Source: Cinnamomum chago
Taxonomy: Eukaryota; Streptophyta; Magnoliopsida; Laurales; Lauraceae
Assembly: GCA_038049695.1 (NCBI GenBank)
Contig: CP142452.1
Coordinates: 55,076,501-55,140,500 of the forward strand
Reading direction: 5' to 3'
Length of the DNA stretch: 64,000 bases
Part shown: one piece after another, positions 43,491-56,498 of the stretch
Numbering within the stretch: the first letter of the stretch is position 1
Layout: each line of letters opens with the position of its first letter
Position numbers and translations under genes: made by a program
Notes under the pieces: generated by a model
Database searches by the model: none
What the model saw: the letters and a program-made list of their open reading frames with translations, nothing else
What the model was told of the DNA's origin: nothing

Positions 43491-45489
43491 AAAGAAAACT
43501 TTATGTCATCTTCATTCAACCCATTTTACATAAACTACAAAGAACCTTAATTTTATTGTATATCTCTGTAATTGAATTAATCTTTCTTATGAAGAACACT
43601 GGGACTTAAAAAACTAGAATGATCAGAAGAGAAGGGAAGAAAATATTAATAAAACTTTGGGCACCTTTTGTCCATTAAATGTTGTGGGTCTGATCTAAAA
43701 TTCTAAAATGCATGTTTACTTTTTTTTTGAACTTTTTGTCTATTTCATGATCATAAGTTAGAGAGTGGGGATCTGGTTCAAAGTACAAAAGTGCTGGGAA
43801 TGGTTAATTGATTTTGCTCAGTGTCTTCAGTTGATCCAAATCCATTTTAAAGGGATATATATATATTGCCCTATTGGTCCACTTTAAAGCGAAACTAATG
43901 GGCTAACTTTGTCATCAGTGGCCTTGGATTGGTATATGTCAAGTCAGAAATGGAGATAAAATGAAGTGTACTTGTGGGACCTAATTCAAATTGGTGGGCA
44001 TTATCAGCTTTGATAGCCACTAGCTGACTGTAGGCCTCTAGGGGTGTCAATGGAGGACCCAACCCAAAGACTCAGGGCATGGACCATCCATCTTCTCAAA
44101 CACAATTGACAGGGCTCAGATCTAGTTAGTTATGTGCCCAAATATGTATATGATAGAGTACTATACTATACTATACATAGAAGAGCCACAGAAACGGTAA
44201 GCTGAGTTCAAGATTAGTACAAAGTATAGATGACCAAATAGTGAACTTTGAGTAGCTAGGGGTGTTCATGGACTACTTTAAGTAAAAATTTGAAGTTGTT
44301 TCCATAAAATATCTCTCTCTCTCTCTCAAAAATTTGAGTGATCTGGTATAGGCCTGAGAAGTGATTGTATAAGTGCAGCCTCGTAGTATCTATTAGTTGA
44401 GACAAACATGCTTTCATAGTCAATTTGTAGCTTCTGTTTTCATTAAAATGTCTGTATTGTTCATAGCTATATATTGATTGTTGGCATGACAAGGAAACAA
44501 GGCCCCTTACCCCCAGTGGATGGATAATTCTGTTATCCATAAAAAAAAAATTGACCTTTGCTTTAGCAACACCTTTAATTTGTTTAATGGTTGCTTTAGC
44601 AGTACACAACACTAGCATCTTCATGAATATATGGCAATCTATAAGACTAGCTTGATTGTTCATTTAATGGCCCACCCACTTACAAATCTCAAAGCAAATC
44701 TCAAATCCTGAAAACTAACATTTGAGTTCCTAATCTCTCAAAGGCAAATCTTAGTTGAAAAACTTGGAAAATGTCCAGCTGGGGTGCTGCCATTGCATCT
44801 TCTAGGTGCTACTATAATTTTTTTTTTCAAACATAATCAATCAAGTACTGACATTCTGTAGGAAGAATTAGGTGGTGGCAAATTCACCAATTGGACAAAT
44901 TTCTAAACCAAATTCAGCATCAGGGATAAGTGAAGGGAAGGAGGAAATAATAGAATCAGCAGCATTGTTAAAGACATCAAAAGAAAATTATATACAAATC
45001 ACCATTGGCTGCAATGGTTCTTTCTTCCCTTTCTTCTATAAATTTAGTTCACCATGAATGGGATAGAAGACAAATGAATACCAAACACAATAGTCATCAT
45101 CATCATCATCATCAACTTTCAGATATGGAGGAACCATGACAATATGCAGCAAAAAAGAACAATGCTAAGTTGATGATTTTTATTATTGAAGAATCTGACA
45201 CACAGAGAATCAGGATTCAAGTGAAGATTTCAGCAATACAACAGAAACAGATCAATCAAAGCCATAACTAAAAGAATCTTCGGACCCAGCATTTTTCATA
45301 TCATATCAATCAGTTCAAACTGAATCAAATTCATTCCTTCGTCCATTAACCCAGAGCTCAATAAGATACCCAAAAAAACTAAAGGCAATATCATTATAAT
45401 TGGACCACAGCATAAAACTGTAACACATCGACATTTTTGCAAAACAAAAGGAAGCAAATAATTCAGATTTCAGTAAATAAATGAAAAGA
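43491..45489. other. CACTA internal, non-coding
   Basis: AT-rich, with (CT)n near 44310-44328 and (CAT)n near 45095. No convincing exon. On the minus strand it would be an intron between the leader at about 45500 and TNP2. Confidence 0.45.
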
Positions 45490-45499
45490 AGAGAGAAGA

Positions 45500-46200
45500 G
45501 ATGAGAAAGAGAGTTAACCTGCAGAGAGGGGAGAGATGCAGAGGCAGGAAACTCCTGCTGGCTTTGGAGAAACGACCAGAAAAGGGGTCAAACTTGTACT
45601 GGCTTTGGAGAAGACGACCGGAAAAGGGGGCACCAGTTTTCTTCAGTCGGATGGGTCTGCGCCTGATAACTGAGATGGGTTTTTGGAGATCGACAGAGAT
45701 GGGTTTATTGAGATCAACAGAGATGGAGAGGGTGAGGAGGGAATGGAGATGGAGATGGTGAGGGAGATGAAGGAAAGAGCGCCGATCGGGAGAGAGGGAG
45801 AGAGAGAGAGAAAAGCCAGATGAGAGAGAGAGAGGAGGGCAGATCGAGGGAGACAGAGAGAGAGCGCCGATCGAGAGAGAGAGAGATGAGCAGATGAGAG
45901 AGAAAAGAGGGAAAAACCAGAACGAGAGAGAGAGAGAGGAGAGCAGATCGAGAGAGACAGAGAGAGAGAGCTCCGATCCATAGAAAGAGATGAGCAGGTG
46001 AGAGAGACACGGAGAGAGAGATCGAGATGACTAGATGAGGGAATGGAGATGAGGGAATGGAGATTAGACCGTCGTCGTTGGCCGGAGAGGGAAACGAGAT
46101 GAGCAAAGAGGGAAATGGAGACAGAGAGAGAGACAGAGGAGGGAAAAGAAAAGAAAAGAGGGAAAACAAAAAGGGCTTCAGTGCGCTAGAGGGAGAGGGA
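45500..46200 (-). promoter_or_regulatory. GA/CT-rich block, probable promoter and leader of the CACTA transcript
   Basis: Plus strand is GAGAGA-rich (CT-rich on the minus strand) from about 45720 to 46150. Below it a duplicated phrase CTTTTC(C/T)GGTCGT and CTCCAAAGCCAG leads to TCTGCAG|GTTAAC at about 45520, a possible leader exon with a splice donor. Its place beside the right subterminal repeats, upstream of TNP2, fits the transposon promoter. Ser/Leu-rich frames here are artefacts of the simple repeat. Confidence 0.45.
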
Positions 46201-46224
46201 AATAAGGGAAAAAAATACACACAT

Positions 46225-46779
46225 CTTTACCGACGTTTTATGCAGAACGTCGGTAATAATTTTTCCGACGCTCATTTTCGTCGAAAAAAATACATTTTCG
46301 TCGTTAAAGATAACTCATTTTAATTTTTTTAAAATTAAAATTCAGATTTACCGACGTTTTACATAAACGTCGCTAAAAGTTCAAATAAATATTTATTTTC
46401 CTCCTCATAATAAAAAAATTCACTTTGCCGACTGTTTTTTTTCGTCGGCAAAAAAAAAAAAAAAAGATAATAAAATACTTTTATCGACGGTTTTTTTCGT
46501 CGGTAAAATTAAAAGTAAATAAATAATACAATATGTTTACCGACGTTTTTTTCGTCGGTAAAATCAAAAATAAAATAAAAACGCCTTTTACCTACGAAAA
46601 AAAACGTCGGCGAAAATAATAAAATGTCGCTAAAGGTGATATTTACCAACGAATTATGAAACGTCGGTAATAATCATAAAGTAATTTAAAACAGTGCCCT
46701 TTGTCGACGTTTTTTATAAAAACGTCGGTAAAAGGCTACTTTTCACCGACGAAATTATAAAACGTCGCCAAAAAACGTG
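46225..46779 (-). repeat. CACTA right subterminal repeats
   Basis: About ten units of TTTACCGACG...CGTCGGTAAA type, same motif as at the left end but more diverged (for example CCGACG-ctcatttt-CGTCG). Confidence 0.9.
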
Positions 46780-46804
46780 GCTAAAAGTGCAGTTTGTTGT
46801 AGTG
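46780..46804 (-). repeat. CACTA right terminal inverted repeat
   Basis: Reverse complement equals 22778-22802 over 25 bases; followed by the TAT target duplication. Confidence 0.95.
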
Positions 46805-46807
46805 TAT

Positions 46808-48600
46808 CCTAAAGGAACCAAAGGTTGGTTATTCTATAATCCCAGATAGCAGAAAGTGCCAGTAAGCACCAATGCGGCTTTTCTGGAGGAAGATTATATG
46901 ATGGACCGGAAATCTTTAGAAAAGGTGATCTTGGAAGAGATTCAAGAATAATCAATTCAAAATCCAAGTATGACCAAACTTGAGGAAGAACCGCCCTTAC
47001 CAGACCCAGTAGTTACACCAGTGCCTCATCGTAGTGGGAGAATAATCAGACCCCCTGATAGGTTCTCGTTCTTGGGAGAGTCTTACGAGGCAGTCTCGGA
47101 AGAACCGGAACAAGATCCCTGTAACTATGATGAAGCAATTAATGACATAGATTCGGGACGTTGGCAAGATGATATGAAAGCTGAGATGGAGTCTATGTAC
47201 TCTAATCAGGTCTGGACATTTGTGGACTTGCCTGCCAATATCAAACCTATTGGGTGCAAGTGGGTCTACAAAAGAAAAAGAGGACCGGATGGAAGAGTTG
47301 AGACCTTTAAAGGTCAGGCTTGTTGCGAAAGGATATACTCAGAAAGAAGATATCGATTATGAGGAAACCTTCTCGCCGGTAGTCATGATCAAGTCCATCC
47401 AGATACTCTTATCCATAGCAGCTCATCTCGATTATGAGATTTAGGAAATGGATGTCAAGACAGCGTTTTTGAACGGCCATCTTGAGGAAGACAACTATAT
47501 GATGCAGCCAGACGGTTTTATAGCGAGTAACCAAAAGCAAAGAGTTTGCAAGCTGCAAAAGTCCATTTATGGACTGAAGCAGGTATCCCGAACCTAGAAC
47601 ATTAGTTTTGACTAAACAATCAAGTCAGTTGATTTTTGTCAAAATCCGGATAAGTCATGGGTGTACATGGAAAGTGAAGGAGGCAGGATAATTTTTCTAG
47701 TCGATGACATCCTTCTCCTAGAGAGTAGTATATGGATGTTGTCAACAGTAAAAGGTTTAGTTGGCTAAGACTTTTGATATGAAGGACATGGGAGAAGCCA
47801 ATCGCATCCTAGGGATCAAACTCCATTGAGACCGGATAAATAGGATGATAGGCTTATCACAATATGCATACATAGATAAGGTACTCGTATGGTTTTCTAT
47901 ACAAGACTCCAAGAAGGGTATTACACCTTTCAGGCATGGAGTGCACCTTTCCAAGAATCAGTGTCCCAAGACACCTGAGGAAAAGGAGCAGATGAGGTCG
48001 ATGCCATACGCTTCGGGTGTTGGTAGCCTCATGTATGCTATGCTATATACTATACCAGATATCTGTCATGCATTGGGCCTAGTCAGCAAATATCAGTCTA
48101 ACCCAAGTCCTAACCATTGGACTGCTGTAAGATGTGTTCTCAAATCCTTGAGAAGGACTAGAGATTACATGTTGTTTTATGACACTAAATGAGTTGATTC
48201 CAGTCGGTTACACATATTCTGACTTCATGTCAGATAAGGATTCCAAGATATCAACTTCTGGGTATGTGTTTATGCATAGCTGCTTGAGAAGCAACTAAAG
48301 AAGCAAATTGGCTCAGAAGATTCCTTATGGAACTTGGAGTGGTATTTTTGGCAAGACAGCCGCTCACAGTTTACTGTGATAACAGCAGGGCAGTCGATAA
48401 GTCCAAGGAACCCAGGAGCCAAAAACTTGTACAGAGGTAGTTATACATGGTCGGAGAGATTGTGCAGAGAGGTGATATTGCAATCACCAAGATAGCCTCT
48501 GCAGACAATCTGGCAGATCCATTTACTAAGCCTTTGACCACCAAGGTTTTTGAGCAGCATGTTAGAAGGGATGGGCCTGAGATGCAATCCTGATTGGCAT
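46808..48600 (+). pseudogene. Copia-A pol remainder: integrase end, RT, RNase H, broken
   Basis: Continues the frame cut at 22777 (PKGTKGWLFYNP..). Recognisable blocks: HRSGRIIRPPDRF; IKPIGCKWVYKRKRG; AKGYTQKEDIDYEETFSPV; FMQ-like RT core with a damaged VDDILLLE; SKKGITPFRHGV; MPYASGVGSLMYAML; RNase H remains TVYCDNS and ADNLADPFTKPL. Many frameshifts and stops (for example near 47312, TAG at 47442-47444, a deletion in RNase H near 48280). It is older-looking than the Copia-B and Copia-C pol genes. Confidence 0.9.
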
Positions 48601-48617
48601 TGAGCCAAGTGGGAGAT

Positions 48618-48840
48618 TGTTAGTTTTATGGTCTCAATACCAAGGGTATATGATGTAATAAATTGATTAATTTCTTTATTTATCAATACAATTCATGTTT
48701 TTCATTTCATGAGATGAATGGTGTTTTATATACTTGCACATAACCAATACAAAAGACATAATGGCTCATGAGATGAACCGGAGTCCATGAGTATACTAGA
48801 TGTAATACATGTGTATGGATGAGATCCACATACATGAGAC
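48618..48840 (+). repeat. Copia-A 3' LTR, first piece
   Basis: TGTTAGTTTTATGGTC after the polypurine tract AAGTGGGAGAT; aligns to 17202-17424. Cut by Copia-B at GAGAC (48836-48840). Confidence 0.93.
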
Positions 48841-50823
48841 TGAAAGATTATGCGTTTCAGATCTGAATGTAGGGACATCCATGGCTGATTTATGGAACGC
48901 CCAAAAGGATCTGAACTGGGCAGCGAAAAACAACCATAAAAACGCATATAAACTCCATGAAATCATGATCAACATGTGTATAATGAAAGGAGATGAAAGA
49001 GGACTAATACCTTAATGATATGAAGGCCTCAAATCTCTGAAACTAAAGCTCCAAAGGACTTATCTCAGCCTGCAGTCAGCAATGCAATTTGCAGGAATTT
49101 TCTGCAGTAGCTTTTGCTTTGATCTTCTCTTCTATTCCACAACCCAATCTGATTGGCTTTGATTGTGGGATCAAAACTATGGATTCCTAGATGGGTTTTT
49201 TGAAATATAATTTATGGAAAAACAAAAAACAGGACCTAATCTCCTCTCTTCAATGAATGAAGAAGAATAGAACCATGGACGTGTGTCTCTTTCTCACTTG
49301 GGCAGCCAATGGGGTTCCTTGTTGTTTCATGCCTAGGGTTAATTCTGATCTTCTATTGCACGCCTAGGGTAGTGAGAGATATATATCTAGTTCACATTTC
49401 TTTTTAGTTCTCTCTAATATGAATGACCATCCCATAAAATTAGTAACCAGCCACCTTAGTAGTGCAACACCTTCTAATTAAAGATACTAAAATTTAGTAA
49501 ACTTTAATCATAAGAATTCTTACCCAATGAGGAATTCTACCTTACCAAGTAAAGATACCTAGTTAAAGTTGGAAACCTCACACAAGGGGCTCCCATTATG
49601 GCTGGCCCACAAGATAGATAAACACACCATGGCCCACAAGTTAATAATTTAGCTAGAGTTAAATTCATGTATGCCATCAAAAGCCTATTTGAATTTAAAC
49701 TCAAAAATATTTTTCCACAAAAATAATTCAACCACATATCATCTAATTAAATTAGGAAACCATGCCAATATAGGAAAATGGCTAGAAGAGGGACCAAAAG
49801 ACATATTTGCCCTTGGCTCCCAAAATGACCAAAATGTCCATGCTAACCCCATAGTAACATTAAGATCATTTTAACCCTAACTCATTCCACTAAAGAGTTA
49901 TGGTTGCACTCCAGGGACAAATATTAAATATGAAATAAGCTCGTCAGGTAATGACATTCGTCTTCGACCTACTAAGTGAAATGACCAAAATGCCCCTCTA
50001 TGTAACATCCATAATCAAGTCAGGTTATCCGATGTACTATCAACCTTCTTGATTATATCTCAACCTTAGAACTTCATATCCTTGACTTAATCATCATGCG
50101 GATATCATTCTCTTGGTCCAGGGAGCGACCCACAAGTTCAATATCCATATGGAACATCCATATACTAAGATCTTAGATTTTGATGATTAATCGGATAATT
50201 CTAAGGGGACGAATACTCCATCACAAGATGGCATAGATTCTATATTGCATCTGCACGTCCCAACTAATCAAGCTCGAGTACCCAAAACACAGAGCTGTCG
50301 ACCCATAAACAGGATCTCACCCATAGTGAATTAAAGTACAAGAACTCGACTTCGTCAGTTCATCCACATATGCTCAAGATTAAGAGCACTGGTCACTCAG
50401 TAGCATAAGGTGACTTGATCTCTCTCAGTGATAGTACTATTTTAGAGATCATACCTACAAATGGTCCTGTTCAATGCATGACACATGCACTAATGAGATA
50501 AATCTGGAAAAGCCTCCCGTGACTAAGGTAAGTCACCCTGAATATAGGAGAGCATCTCACTATAACTTATACCAAGATGAAGTGCCCAACTCCATCTCTC
50601 AGTTATGAACCAGTTTATTGTTTCAAGTGTCTATGACTCAGACCTTTCTATGTGTAGCCACTACACACCCAAGTCATTTACTAGAAACAATGGACCTTAC
50701 ACAAACATACATATATACATGTAGTAAGAGAAAAACAATAATTATAATTAATAACCAGTAAATATCCAGTAACAGAGATGTGAATGCAGTCAGTGGGCTT
50801 TAGGGCATAGACAAAACCCAACA
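48841..50823 (-). repeat. 3' LTR of Copia-B
   Basis: On the minus strand TGTTGGGTTTTGTC...ATCTTTCA, 1983 bp; preceded by the polypurine-type AAGTGGGAGTT. Confidence 0.94.
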
Positions 50824-50837
50824 AACTCCCACTTGCA

Positions 50838-53423
50838 CTAAAGATCACTACTACCTAACCTAACTCCCATAGACTCAACATGAGAACTAAACACTTTCTC
50901 AGTAAGAGTCTTAGTAAAAGGGTCAGCTAAGTTATTGGCAGAGGCAATCTGCTCCACCACTATTTCTCCTTCTTGGATGAACTCCCGGATCAAGTGGTAC
51001 TTTCTCTTAATGTGTTTGCCTTTCTTGTGATTCCTGGGCTCTTTGCTCTGTGCTACGGCACCAGTATTGTCACAGTACATGACAATCAGTTTCTGTAGGG
51101 TAGGAACAACTCCCAATTCCAATAGGAATTTTCTGAGCCATACTGCTTCCTTTCCAGCTTCCGCTGCCGCCACATACTCTGCCTCCATGGTAGAATCAGC
51201 AGTACAATCTTGTTTGACACTTCTCCATGATATAGCTCCTCCTGATAGAGTAAAAACGTATCCTGAGGTAGACTTGCTGGCATCTCTATCAGACTGGAAA
51301 TCAGAGTCTGTATACGCCAAAGGCGTCAGATCATCTGCTCGATAGGTTAGCATATAATCTTTCGTTCTCCGAAGGTACTTGAATATATGCTTAACAGCTG
51401 TCCAGTGCACAGGTCCAGGGTTTGACTGATATCTGCTAACCATGCCAACATCAAAGCAAATATCGGGTCTAGTACATAACATTGCATACATGAGGCTTCC
51501 AACAGCTGATGCATATGGAACTCTCCTCATGTTTTCTATCTCCTCAGGTGTCTTAGGACATTGATCTCGAGATAGTGGTACTCCATGTCTAGAGGGTAAT
51601 AAACCCTTCTTGGAGTCATGCATGTTAAACTCAACCAAAATCTTCTCAATATATGAAGATTGAGATAAGGCTAGTATTTTATTCTTGCGATCTTGCAAAA
51701 GCTTGATCCCTAAAACATAGCTCACCTCACCCAAATCCTTCATCTGAAATTGAGACGATAACCAAACCTTAGTGGATGACAACATACCTACATCATTTCC
51801 AATGAGCAAAATGTCATCCACATACAGAACCAAAAATGCAACTGCTTTTCCATTTCCTTTCTTATACACACATGGTTTATCAACGTTTTGATCAAAGCCA
51901 AAAGATTTGACTGCATGATTAAACTTGATGTTCCATGCTCTAGATGCTTGCTTAAGTCCATAAATGGACTTTTTAAGCTTACAAACCATGTTATCTTGGC
52001 CACTAGTAATGAAACCCTCTGGTTGCATCATATAGATGCATTCGTTAAGACTTCCGTTAAGAAAAGTTGTCTTGACGTCCATCTGCCATATCTCGTAGTC
52101 ATAATGACATGCGATTGCTAAGAGAATCCTTATGGACTTGAGCATGGCCACTAGCGAGAAGGTTTCCTCATAATCGATACCCTCTTTCTTAGTATATCCT
52201 TTCGCCACCAGTCTCGCTTTGAAGGTCTCAACCTTCCCATCCACTCCTCTCTTCCTCTTGTAGATCCACTTGCACCCTATGGGTTTAATTCCTTCAGGTG
52301 CATCTACAAGATCCCATACCTGATTGGAATACAAAGAATCCAATTCAGACTTCATTGCTTGCTGCCACATGTCAGCATCCGTATCCGTTACTGCTTCATC
52401 GTAACTAGCAGGATCCTCAATCAGATCCTCGGAGTCTGTCTTAAAAGACACTCCTAGATATCTGTCTGGCTGTTTAGGAATTCTCCCAGTACGACGAGGC
52501 TCCGGAGTGTTAAAAGGAATATCCTGTTCATCTACCGCCTTAGGATCTGGTACAGGTGTTGCAGGACATCCCGGAAGAATCTCCTCAAGTGTTTCTTTAC
52601 AACTTAGCTCTTGGTGCATCATCCAATCATCCTCCAAGTATCTAGCATGAGTGCTGATAAGTACTTTCTGCTCCTTTGGATGATAAAAGATGCCACCTCT
52701 TGTTCCCTTAGGATACCCAATGAAATAGCACATTTCTGATCTTGGTTCCAGCTTAGTAGCTTTATCATTCAGTACATAGGATGGACAACCCCAAATGTGG
52801 ATATGTCTTAAACTGGGTTTTCGACCTGTCCATATTTCTTGCGGTGTCCTAGGCACTGATTTAGAAGGGACCAGATTCAAAATGTATGCTGCTGCTTCTA
52901 GGGCATATCCCCAAAAAAATATGGGTAGGGTTGCATGACTCATCATGGACCTTACCATATCTAGAAGGGTACGATTTCTTCTCTCTGCTACACCATTTTG
53001 CTGGGGTGTACCCGGTGCAGTCAACTGAGACACAATCCCATGTTGTGTGAGGTACTCTTTGAACTCACCCAGGAGGTACTCGTCACCTCGATCAGATCGA
53101 AGGGCTTTGATATGTTTACCTAATTGTAGCTCCGCCTCAGCCTTAAATTGCTTGAATTTATCAAAGGACTCAGACTTGCGTCGCATTAAGTACACATATC
53201 CATACCTAGAGTAATCATCAGTAAAGGTGATGAAATACTCATAACCTCCTCGAGCTGGTTTGCTCATAGGACCACACACATCAGTGTGAACCAATTCTAA
53301 CAATTCCTTCGACCTCAGTCCCTTTGAAGAGAACGACCTTTTGGTCATCTTTCCCTTAAGACAAGATTCACACTGAGGGAATGGTTCGAGATCTAATGAA
53401 CTCAAGGGCCCATCCCCTACCAA
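50838..53423 (-). CDS. Copia-B pol: integrase core, RT, RNase H
   Basis: 861 codons without a stop, very similar to Copia-C pol. Integrase finger half (CESCLKGK), core HTDVCGP / RSDRGDEY / [12 protein letters not shown] with YVDDILLIGNDVG, RNase H with TDSDFQSDRD, MEAEYVA and YCDNTGAVA, ending VRLGSSDL. A stop at 53424-53426 (TAA where Copia-C has CAG) separates it from the upstream finger half (53427-53729), so the polyprotein is interrupted. One Gly of the usual DRGGEY is changed (DRGDEY). Confidence 0.93.
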   Translation of the reverse strand: MVGDGPLSSLDLEPFPQCESCLKGKMTKRSFSSKGLRSKELLELVHTDVCGPMSKPARGGYEYFITFTDDYSRYGYVYLMRRKSESFDKFKQFKAEAELQLGKHIKALRSDRGDEYLLGEFKEYLTQHGIVSQLTAPGTPQQNGVAERRNRTLLDMVRSMMSHATLPIFFWGYALEAAAYILNLVPSKSVPRTPQEIWTGRKPSLRHIHIWGCPSYVLNDKATKLEPRSEMCYFIGYPKGTRGGIFYHPKEQKVLISTHARYLEDDWMMHQELSCKETLEEILPGCPATPVPDPKAVDEQDIPFNTPEPRRTGRIPKQPDRYLGVSFKTDSEDLIEDPASYDEAVTDTDADMWQQAMKSELDSLYSNQVWDLVDAPEGIKPIGCKWIYKRKRGVDGKVETFKARLVAKGYTKKEGIDYEETFSLVAMLKSIRILLAIACHYDYEIWQMDVKTTFLNGSLNECIYMMQPEGFITSGQDNMVCKLKKSIYGLKQASRAWNIKFNHAVKSFGFDQNVDKPCVYKKGNGKAVAFLVLYVDDILLIGNDVGMLSSTKVWLSSQFQMKDLGEVSYVLGIKLLQDRKNKILALSQSSYIEKILVEFNMHDSKKGLLPSRHGVPLSRDQCPKTPEEIENMRRVPYASAVGSLMYAMLCTRPDICFDVGMVSRYQSNPGPVHWTAVKHIFKYLRRTKDYMLTYRADDLTPLAYTDSDFQSDRDASKSTSGYVFTLSGGAISWRSVKQDCTADSTMEAEYVAAAEAGKEAVWLRKFLLELGVVPTLQKLIVMYCDNTGAVAQSKEPRNHKKGKHIKRKYHLIREFIQEGEIVVEQIASANNLADPFTKTLTEKVFSSHVESMGVRLGSSDL

Positions 53424-53426
53424 CCT

Positions 53427-54756
53427 TTAAATCCGTTTTAGGTTAATATGACCCAAACGTAAGTGCCAAAGAAAAGTGTCATTGGTTGAAGATACATTCC
53501 TCTTAAGGGAAGTTGAGCTTTCTAGTTGTATATTATGCAGTGTGGGAGCAATAGGATATATGTAAAATAAGTTGTTATGCATTCTACCGGAACATATAAC
53601 ATTTCCATCTCTACTGATATCAACACCAAAATGGAAAGCAACTGAATAATTATATTCAATAAGACTGGAAACTAAAATTAAATTCTTTCTCATGTCCGGA
53701 ACATAGAGAACATTATTTAAAACCAACATCCTATTGTTTAAGAAATGTAAGGTAACATCTCCTACTGCATCTGCCCAAACTTTGGTTCTAGTTCCAACTC
53801 TGAGGGCTTACTCTCCTTTCTTAAGCTTCTGCATTATCTGAAACCCCTGCAATGAGTTGCAGATGTGATTAGTGGCTCCAGAGTCTACTATCCATGAATT
53901 AGTAGAATCAACCACAAAACAGGTTTCAATGTAGTAGGAAAGAGATATACCTTTCTTAGCAGAGGCCAGGAACTTGGGACAATCTTTCTTCCAGTGACCT
54001 TTAAGGCCGCACTTGAAGCATTTCCCTTTGGGCTTTTCACCTACACTCTTGTCCTTCTTTTTACCAGCATTGCCCTTTTTCTGTCCCTTTCCCTTATCCT
54101 GTTTCTTCTTGAATTTCTTCCCTTTCGGGTTGGAAAAAGTGAGCTTGGGCTTTGGGCTTCATGATAGCCTCTGCCGCCTGGAGTTCTTTCATTAACTCTG
54201 GTAAAGTCATGTCCATCTTGCTCATACTGAAATTGAGCTTGAACTGGTTGAAAGAGTCCGGCAGAGTTTCGAGAATCATATCAGTCTGACTCTCTGCATC
54301 AATCTCAGCCCCTAGGATCTCAGCTACATTGAAGCAATCCATCATCTTGAGCATATGCTCTTTGACGGGTGTTCCTTCGGCCATCCTAGTATTCATGATT
54401 GTCCTTATAGCAGCTTGCCTAGCTAGCCTGCTTTTGTCTGCGAACATCTCAGACAAGGACAACATGATGTCAGAAGCTGTGTCCATATGCTCGTGTTGTG
54501 TTTGCAACACGTTGGACATGGAAGCAAGCATGTAGCATTTAGCCATGCTATTCGCTTTCTTCCATTTCCTTTCAGCCTCTTGTTGGTCATCTGTAGAATT
54601 ATCATTAATCGTAGGACAGGGTTCCGTCAAGACATACTTGTACTCCTCTGCAGTAAGTACTATGTCAAGATTCCTTTTCTAGTCCACGTAGTTCGGACCA
54701 GTAAGTTTGTTCTCACGTAAAATACTCATCAACGGGCTAAAAGAACCCCCGGTCAT
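53427..54756 (-). pseudogene. Copia-B gag-protease and start of integrase, broken
   Basis: Starts at ATG 54756 (MTGGSFSPLMSILREN). Damage: TAG at 54679-54681 (codon 26, Trp in Copia-C); a 17-base deletion near 54125 that shifts the frame before the zinc knuckle (CFKCGLKGHWKKDC, near 54010); a TAA near 53806 after the protease motif WIVDSGATNHIC; then the integrase N-terminal part up to the stop at 53424. Confidence 0.9.
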
Positions 54757-56497
54757 CTCTCTGGATATAAAATGGTTTATTATTAGACGGGCAGTATATA
54801 TGTAGCATGTATATGGTGCTTGTAATAAAAGGAAAAACATGCACTGCTAACTATTTACATTATTAACCCTTATCATAATGTATCAGTGTCTCAACCTCCT
54901 CATAGACCCTCCATCGAAGGGATGGCCGAATCTATAGTCTCGTTGAGTAAAGCCTCGCTTATTTGGATTATCACTATCTGGATTTAGCATATCCAGTGAC
55001 AGTCCAATCACTGATTGGTTTGGCCTCATATGACAAATAACACTAACTCCTAGGGAGAGGTTATTACCGTCTTGTGTCAAGTGTGTTACCATCTCTTATG
55101 AAATTTCCCAGAATGTCTATGACTTGAGTCCTCCGATGGGAAGTGACTTCAATCAACTCTTGAAGTGAACTTTAGTAAAAAGCTCCACCGAAGGGATGGT
55201 CGCTCCTACCAACACTTTATCGACATTCTATAGAAGTGATCTTTAGTAAAGAATTCCACCGAAGGGGTGGCCGCTCCCACTAACACCTCATTATGAATAT
55301 TCACATAAGTTCACCTACTAACCCCTTGAAGCGATCTTTAGTAAAGAACTCCACCGAAAGGGAGGCCGCTCCCACTAACATTTCATTGAGATAGCATGAA
55401 CCGAAATTGGAAGGCCGTGAGGTTTTTCCAAACCCCTCTCCCACTTGATTATTTATCACTAGGGTTTTAAAACACTTTTGACCTTAACATCGTTACTCAA
55501 ATCCTGTTTAAATCTAGCAAACTTAGTTAACAATTTTCATGACTCAATTGCTTAAGTCATCTTAAAAATAAATAACCTTTGCTTTAAAACATATTGAGTA
55601 AAGATTCTGGGACCTGTGGGTTATGGGCCCACTAAGGTAGCAACGAATTAGATTTTAGTTTGGCCTCTATTGGAAAACAAGGGTACCAAGAAAAACTAAA
55701 CCCTAACCAATTTTAAACCTTAGAAAAAGAAGGGTGGAGGTCTAAGTTCCATTTAAAACCAATCAGCCAAACAAATCTGATCTTATATAGAAAGAACCCA
55801 ATTTTAAAAACCTAGTGGTGGCCATGTTACTAGGTGAAGATCATAGCAATAATAGCAATTATATAAAGCAATAAATATAATGCAATCCTTGATGGCTCCC
55901 TGCCCTTAGGACTTCAAATCCTTATCGAACTAGGACATCAAAAATAGATATCCTCTTGCACCAAGAAGCCTTGTCTCCTCTATCACCAAGGATCCCCTTC
56001 TACTTTCAACCATGCAATCTTTGAAGCTTTCTTCTCTTGCTTGATGATATAAATATAAATTTACATACAAGCAAACCATGAAAAACAAAACCAAAAAATT
56101 AGATTGGAAGTCCCTATGCTTTTCAAGAAAGCTACATCAAATCTAGTTGGAAAAATAAATAAAAAATTACAATTTCCAATTAATCAAAACACATCCAAAT
56201 CCATACAACATTCATACGAACCATCAAGGATGCATATATGGCTGCATACAAAGAGGTTAGTGCATTCATAGTGCAGTGTACAGCACTATACAATATTCTG
56301 AAAATATTCCAGCAATCTGGAAAAAATTCCTGCACGCCAAACATGCACTAAACAGTATTCTGGAAAAATTCCAGCAACCTGGAAAAAATTCCTGTACACC
56401 TATCATGCACTAAACAGTATCTTAAAGGGTGCCACCATGCCCTTAATTAAGTTAGGATTAATACAAACACATCATGGGGTCATGATTTCACATGGAG
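54757..56497 (-). other. Copia-B leader with repeats
   Basis: Contains copies of TCCACCGAAGGGATGG..GCTCC (about 54905, 55187, 55255, 55345), the reverse complement of the Copia-C leader unit, and shorter GGAAAAAATTCCTG repeats at about 56315-56410. No gene. Confidence 0.8.
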
Positions 56498-56498
56498 T

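Larger units (their letters stand above)
22778..46804 (-). mobile_element. CACTA (En/Spm) DNA transposon, about 14.2 kb without the nested Copia-C
   Basis: Terminal inverted repeats start CACTACAACAAACTGC at both ends (25 bp identical: 22778-22802 and 46780-46804) and the 3-bp target TAT is duplicated (22775-22777, 46805-46807). Subterminal arrays of inverted ACCGACG...CGTCGGT motifs lie at both ends. It encodes TNP2-type and TnpA-like genes on the minus strand and holds several likely captured host exons. Copia-C is inserted at 24303-34119. Confidence 0.95.

Noticed and set aside
45643..46220. Ser/Leu-rich open frames
   Set aside because: Translation of a GA/CT simple repeat.
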